The position numbers and the translations under genes are program-made. This document shows positions 57,993-64,000 of a DNA stretch of 64,000 bases, one piece after another; positions within the stretch are counted from its first letter, which is position 1, and each line of letters opens with the position of its first letter. The notes under the pieces are model-generated. The model saw only the letters and a program-made list of their open reading frames with translations, did no database searches and had not been told where the DNA came from. This DNA comes from Stenogyne calaminthoides (Eukaryota > Streptophyta > Magnoliopsida > Lamiales > Lamiaceae). The DNA lies in the NCBI GenBank assembly GCA_037126765.1, contig JBBCBC010000033.1, forward strand, positions 9,686,085 to 9,750,084, given 5' to 3'.

Positions 57993-59563
57993 TGTAGGTC
58001 CCGAACGGGTTAGTGAGGGCAGAAGTCTAGAGGGGAGGGGTGAATAGACTTAAAAACTTTTGTCAGATCGGTATGAGGCGATTAGCCCGATCAGTCTTGA
58101 GTGAATCGATTTTTGGCTGATAACCAACTTCTTGTCGCTGAAGGCAGATTAGTTCGGTAACTATCAGTTTAACTGATGTGTGCGGAAGCTTAAGTTTTAC
58201 CCGTGTGAAAAACCAGTTTTGATAAATCAGATTCCAAAGTTAATCTTTTAATCAGTTGACTGAAGTGTCAAGTTTGATCAGATCAGAAGCTTGGTGCTAA
58301 CTGATCTCAATTTGGAATATGTATGCGCTTTAAAAGTTGTGTGCGATTGTGTGTCGTTAATCAAAGCGATAAAGGCACACAAGATTTATAGTGGTTCGGA
58401 CAAACCAATCCCCACGTCCACTCTTCCCTATCACAAGGGCACCTACTTAACCAACTGGACTTTGTTTTATGTGTAAGTCCAACACAGTACACCAACTAGA
58501 TGTTTAAAGAGTTCACACTCAACCGATCCCAGAGATCAGAACTAGAAACCCTAGTCTGAAATCTTGCTAAACAACTTAACCTAACTTGGGGGTTTGGATA
58601 AGATTGTATTGGTTCCAACTATGAAATCTTTTCTTTAGCGTATAAGCGACTAACAATGACTAGATGAAAAGATTTCTATGCTAAGAACTTTATGGGATGA
58701 ACACTTAATAAAAATCAATCTTCTTGTTCGTATTCTTGTGCGGAAGTCTGATATTAGCTTGAGCTTCTTGATTGTTCAGCGTTTTCATTTTTTTCACTCT
58801 AAGGTGTAATCCCATATATATAGACCTTGAAATCAAAGAGCCGTTGGAGAGCAATTTGAATTTCAGGCTATATTTGGTAGACTTGCAGGCTTGATGTGAC
58901 GAGCTTCAGGAACGGCATGGCCAAAAGCGTGAATTTGTACTTTGTAGTCGTTCTGAGAGGTAGCATCGAAATCCCGCAATTGCCGGCTCCGATCATACGT
59001 GTCTTGTTCTTATTGAATAGCAGACTCCACTTTTCAGTGTTGTTCTTCCAACTAAGCTTGACATTCTTCTTGTTCAGATCATCGACCTATGATTAGGTGA
59101 AACATCAGATTTCACCTGGTGAGCTGACCTAATCAGTCTGAACTGATCAGTCTACCTGATAGAGTCTTCTGGTGCCGGTTGACTTAGCTTCAACTAGCAG
59201 ACCCGGCTGATGTAGGTCTTCTGGTCTGATCTTCTGGAAGTCATATGATCTTCAAGTATTCTGAGTTTGAGCTTTATGACTTCAGCTGAGATATCTGATT
59301 AGATCAGATCGATCTGATCTTCTGTTCTTGTCTTGCATTCCGGCCTGTCGGATATCAGCTGTCTTTTGAGTCTTCAGATCTGACCTATACATATTGAGTT
59401 TCCCCCTCAATATGTGACCTATCTATTTCATCAGTCGTTCTATACAATCATTATCAACTGGTCTCCTATAGCAGGTAATATAAACATCAGTCAGCTAACA
59501 GGTCTGACTGGTCCTATTACATGTGTTTTTGGAACTTTCATCAAAACTATAAATTTCCCAACA
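57993..59563 (-). repeat. 3' LTR of non-autonomous element E
   Basis: In plus orientation it starts TGTAGGTCCCGAACGGG and ends AAATTTCCCAACA; read on the minus strand it is TGTTGGGAAATTTATAG...ACCTACA. It shares TATAGTGGTTCGGA and the TGTTGGGA start with F but is otherwise diverged. A TATATATA box lies at 58815-58822. It interrupts the RT/RNase H region of D, with the candidate target site TTAAT at 57988-57992. Confidence 0.85.
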
Positions 59564-59578
59564 ATTTCCCCCTTTTTG
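59564..59578 (-). other. polypurine tract of element E
   Basis: On the minus strand AAAAAGGGGGAAATT abuts the 3' LTR. The F tract (AAAAAGGGAGAAATT) differs at one base. Confidence 0.85.
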
Positions 59579-59897
59579 ATGAAACCAAAACACTTTGAGA
59601 AACCAAAAAACAGTTGATAAAAAAAAAATAGAACAGTTAAGAGCATATAATCAGAAGACAATGAGACTTTGTCTTAGGATCAGAAAATAAACTTTTCTCA
59701 TTAATGAATGTTGATTACATGTTACATCAGAAAAGTTTGAAAATAAGAACAGCTGATCCTGAGTAGTCTTCTGATTCTTCACTCTTTGGGCTTGTATCCT
59801 TCTGGCATCTCTCTTTGATCTTGAGGTACGTTGAAAATCTGATAAAGTTTCCATTTGACATCATTAGTTTGCTGAAGATCAGTTATATGCGTTTTGC

Positions 59898-62765
59898 TCA
59901 GGATGTCGAAATAGAATCTTTGAAATGCCAGTCATTCAAATGAGCCATCCGCCTTCTTTTTGAGTACTCCAAATCATCATACTCTTGGCGAGATATTTTT
60001 ACATTGATAAGCTTGGCCTCATTTTCCAGATACTTCAGAAAATCCGGGTATTTATTTTCTAACCAGTTGAGGAATTCTTCATCAGGAGATTCTTCTTGTG
60101 GAACAAGATTAAGAACAAAGGCATCCAGAAGCCATTCACTCCTGATCTTATTCCATTCCTCAAATATCTTAACATGTCTGCGGCCGGTTTTTTTGATGAT
60201 CTCATCAACTCTTTGCTTTGGCGACTTAGGTTCTGCACGAATTTTCCAAATTTCCTTCCTTTCTTCACTCTCGATCTGAATTTCTTGTTCAGATTTTCTG
60301 CCTCTGACATTTTTTCTGCCCTTCTTTCTTCTTGACATTTTCGGGCTTCTTCAGCTATCTGTTCTTTGGACATCTTTCCAGTAGACCGAGTTTGTGATGT
60401 CCCTGCACCTGTTATGTCAGATGGTTTCTCAATCTGTCCTTCCCCCTTTTTGGTTTGATCAAAAAGAGTAGTGAGGTGGGAGGTGAGAGAACCAAAGTTG
60501 ACTGCTATGGCCTTGTTGAAATCTGCAACAGATATGCCTTGAGATTGAGCAGTTAGATTTTGAATTTTCGATATCAGCTCAGTCTTGACGGATTCCATGG
60601 CAGTGGAGAGTGTTTTAATCAGTTTGTCAAGTTTCTCTTCTGTCAATTCTAGCTTGTCAGTGAGCATTAGAAAAGAAACTTGTTGTTTATCCACCTGAGT
60701 CAGTTTGGTATCAACGGTCTTTATCAGATCAGCTGACGCAGTGGACACAGTTTGGGAGAACTGATCTTTGATTGCTCCAATCTGGGAAATAGCCAATTCC
60801 CTTTGATCTGTTATTTCTTTGATGACAATCTGCCTTTGATCAGCTATCAGTCCCTCAACTTCTTCTTTCAGGAGATCTTTGAGACAAGATTTGATCTCCT
60901 GAAGTTGATCAGTAGTGACGTGTGATGTTGGAATATTGAGTGTCACTTGATCTGATTCAGTTGTTTGTGCCTCCAGTGGTTGGTCATGAACTATGACACA
61001 GTTCCACTATCATCGGCAGACTCCTCAGATCCTTCATGATGGCATCTGTTTTCAGAGCTTTGTCACCGCTCTCGATTAAATCTGTTCCCAAGAACCCTAG
61101 CTTCCGTGGATCGAGCTTTGACAGATTTAGCGATTATCGGCTTTCGGTGGTGATCCCACTTTAGCGATTTCCTCATGTCAAAATCGGGTTCTGCAAACTC
61201 ATCTGCACCGCCCATCTGTTCAATAATTATTATAAAGTCTGAGAAGCTTTTTAATCGAAGATCTCTCCAGGTGAGGATCTCTAAAACTTCCTCTCGTATG
61301 GCAGGTTGGGCGACCAGTTCTGGATACAACTCATCAATTTCTCTTTCGATTCGCATTCTGATCAATTTCCGGTTATGATCTTTGTTGATCCGGACTCGTG
61401 AATTGTTGGTCCAGATTCGATTTGATGAGATGTGGAAGGTTCCGTTGTGCTTGAGTTGGCGAAAGATGGTGACGGTTAAATCCTGCAGATATTCTCTGTG
61501 GAAGCAGTGCTTACGGTTCCACAACAGTAAAGCTTTCTTGTTCGCGAATCGATCTGATTTGGAGTTCACCGCGGTGGAAGAATAGGAGAGACATGCTTTC
61601 GTGACCATTAGTCCGAGTGGTGAATCACCAGAATAGGAGGAGAAGGAGATCGTTCGTCTCGAGCTTCTTCCTCAGAATGATCTGGCGAGCTCTCACCTTG
61701 AGAAGCCTGCCTGGCTGATGCTTCACCTGATTTTTGTGGTGCAACAGACTGTTCTGGGGCTCCTTCTTCATCTGACTCATCTTCTAGCATCAGAGTCATG
61801 GAGGCTTGTTTCGCCTTCTTCTGCCTCTTCTCCTGGGCCTTCACCAGTTTTCTTTTCTTCTTCTGGGGGGCATCTGGTGGGCCTTCTGGGGACCTTCACC
61901 AGCTCGAGCTGATTCGCCCGCGTCTGGTGTAGCTTTCTTGCTCTTTCCTTTCTTTGACTTTGGGGGGGTTGGCCGCATATCATCGTCTGGTGGCCCAAAA
62001 ATGACTGAAGTGGCTGTGAGAAAACCCTTATAGGACTTCAGTCCATTCTGTTCCCATTTGGCCCTTGGCATTTTATCTTGTAGGATAACTGCAACCTTGT
62101 TGAGATTGCTGATCTTTTTCTTCAGAAATACCTGCCTCCACTCATCAACTCCAAATTTATCATGTTCTTGGAGTAGAATGGCCTTCAGAAACCCATGCCA
62201 ATTGATGTTTTTGGCTTCATCAATTATTGCAAAACCATCTTTGTCTGATTTTGACGGATGTAATAGCATCTCGGGCTGAATCTGATACCCATAATTGTTT
62301 TTGACAATATGTCAAACAACAATCGGTATTTCCTCTTGAGCATTGGCCTGACAAAACCTGACGTATGATGTTTGTCAGCTTCTCTGAAGCGCTCTTTTCT
62401 GATCAGCTCATCTTCGTTCTCCCTGTAATGAGCAGGCGAGATTCGTCCTTTGGGTAGGCTGAACAGACGAGTTATATCCTCATTCGACAGTCTGATTTCT
62501 TCTCCGGTGACTGTCGAAAGTAGTTCTTCTCCTGGAGCATCCGTATCCACTCTTAAATTCCTTAGGAATTCTAGTGCTTCATCTTTGCATCCTTTGGATT
62601 GAGCAAAGCCGAAAATTTCTCAAGGCCTGCTTTTCTCAGAATTTGCTCGACCTCCATGGATTCCGGATCCTGAGTGATATTGAACTGTACGAACTTATCA
62701 TCCACAATCTTTGTTGCCAGTTCCGCATAGTTGCACATTATCTTACCCATACCGTGAGTGATCAT
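59898..62765 (-). pseudogene. decayed ~950-codon coiled-coil protein of element E, no pol
   Basis: Minus-strand open blocks follow one another almost without gaps and shift frame several times: 62765-62571, 62550-62224, 62269-61841, 61844-61608, 61608-61063, 60946-60059 and 60338-59898. The N-terminal part has VTGEEIRLSNEDITRLFSLP and NINWHGFLKAILLQEHDKFG, resembling the plant-transposon-associated domain seen in large non-autonomous LTR elements (inference from memory). A Lys/Pro-rich linker with KSKKGKSKK-type text follows, then an acidic block, then a long coiled-coil stretch (60946-60400) and a Lys/Glu-rich tail. No protease, RT, RNase H or integrase motif is present. I see it as a Gag-like or accessory protein of a non-autonomous element. 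Confidence 0.6.
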
Positions 62766-63917
62766 CTATAGATAAGATAGATTCGGTTAAAATTGTGCAT
62801 TAATACAAAGAATATCACACAAGCGGAAACTAAGAATCAATAAAGCATAACACAGGATAGAAACATTTAAGATCAATGGAAAAAGAATACATCAAATAAA
62901 CATAAATTACCAGATTCTGTTTTTCGGAAAGATGATTTTGAAACTTAGGAAAACACTTTGAATCTGAGAGAAGTAATTTGGAGTTTTCAGAGAATAAATC
63001 GCAAGTTTGTGAAATGGAAAACTCTGGTATGTTTTTGATGAACTTTATAAAGACGAGGAGGGAAGAAGAAGACACGATTTTGAAGATCAACCGTTTGAAA
63101 AGATTGAACGCTCCAGATTAAGCGGTTTTGATCGTAGGGTCAGGAAAAAGCACGTACGAAAACCTTTTGGATTTAAAAGCACATTTAGTAGCAGTTAATA
63201 CATGTTCCCCACGTCCGCATTAAATGATTTGCAGGAAATACGTCACAAGGATAATGGGTATAATAAGGCAAATAATATCAGATAAGATCCGATAAATAAG
63301 CAAAGAACAAGAGAAAAGGAAAGCGTATCTGGTTGACTGATATTGTAATCAGTCAATACCACTTGTCCATGTTGATTTCACTTGTTGATCTTAGTATTCT
63401 GCCTAAGCCTTAAAATTTCCCAACTGATCCTTTTAGCTGATCTTCTTCACTTGCATCTGATCTGTTGAAGTTCCAAGCTCAACTGATCTTCCTTGAATAC
63501 GTCTGATTTCCCTTCTGATCCTCCTTGATCAGTTGAAGTTCCCCCTTCAACTGATATTTCTGTTTTTCCCATAGACTGATGTATCTGATTTGTTGGAGTT
63601 TCAAGCTCAGCTGATCTTCTTCATCTGATCAGCTTCGTATGTATCAGATTTTGGTTGACCTAATCTGATGTTTCTCAAGTCAATCCAATTCTTGGAATAA
63701 GTGTTACCGCCAAAACTTAGTCTAGAATAGTAGTCTCTATTCCCTAAGTTGGCGCGATTTGACATGCGTAATTATCATCTGAATCTTTCGATATGTCAAT
63801 CCGCCGTAAATTTATCCAATTATCGGTCGCGTGATTCCTACATTGTCCTTTTTTGGTGCAGATTTCTCTAAAAGGTTTTGAGAACTCGAATTTGCATTTG
63901 CACCCTTGCTTGGCCTC
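62766..63917 (-). other. upstream interior of element E, no gene
   Basis: There is no open frame of note. At 63400-63710 CTGATC/TTGAAGTT words repeat in the manner of the E and F LTR centres, although no LTR end or primer site is visible. The 5' LTR of E should lie right of the window, unless another insertion intervenes. Confidence 0.45.
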
Positions 63918-64000
63918 TATAAATTGGACCAATTGTTTTACACAACATAACCCATTCACCATTCTTATCTTCTTTGTAGAATCATGAAACCTGGTGAACC
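63918..64000 (+). promoter_or_regulatory. TATA box and possible first codons of a plus-strand transcript
   Basis: TATAAATT at 63918-63925, in the context GGCCTCTATAAATTGG, is followed by a CA/T-rich leader and by an ATG at 63984 (MKPGE...) that stays open to the window end. It would run against element E. It could be an unrelated gene start, a captured promoter, or chance. Confidence 0.35.

Overview
This is a repeat-dense stretch of a plant nuclear genome, most likely a eudicot. It holds several families of plant LTR retrotransposons primed by initiator-Met tRNA, many AT-rich MITEs, and one spliced four-exon host gene of a plant-specific type. There are no operons, bacterial genes, rRNA or tRNA genes. 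The three LTR-copia copies called A, B and D are one family. C, H, E and F are separate families, and G is a Ty3/gypsy element.

Left block (1-24460) is a set of nested insertions. G, a Ty3/gypsy element (+, 3' end of pol at 16533-18109, 3' LTR 18110-24460), was hit by a C-type copia LTR (C', -, 16094-16532). C' was hit by copia B (-, polyprotein 1-3577, 5' LTR split as 5058-6249 and 15444-16093). The LTR of B was then hit by copia A (+, 6250-15438, complete with both LTRs and a TTATC target duplication). G's own 3' LTR also carries F (19689-23354, -), two ~1.76 kb LTRs around only 139 bp, with an ATAAT target duplication.

Middle block (24461-43831) is low-copy AT-rich DNA. It contains one well-supported protein gene (25790-27253, -, four exons, 140 aa, function unknown). 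Around it lie MITEs of Mutator, Stowaway, pogo and hAT type, several with visible target duplications, two minisatellites, and short tandem duplications. There is also a broken exon pair at 33170-34218 interrupted by an LTR-like insertion. A promoter-bearing repeat lies at 40278-41090.

Right block (43832-64000) is a second set of nested insertions in which each element interrupts the one to its left: copia H (43832-45089), copia C (45090-51260), copia D (51261-57992), and E (-, from 57993 past the window end). E is a non-autonomous LTR element whose interior carries a decayed coiled-coil, Lys/Glu-rich ORF series and no recognisable pol. The remaining halves of H, C, D and E should lie to the right of the window, and those of B, C' and G to the left.

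All retrotransposon polyproteins here carry stops or frameshifts. A is nevertheless the most recent insertion in its nest, so it was probably moved in trans. Coordinates come from reading by eye: exact base edges are given where TG/CA ends and target duplications could be seen, and are approximate elsewhere.
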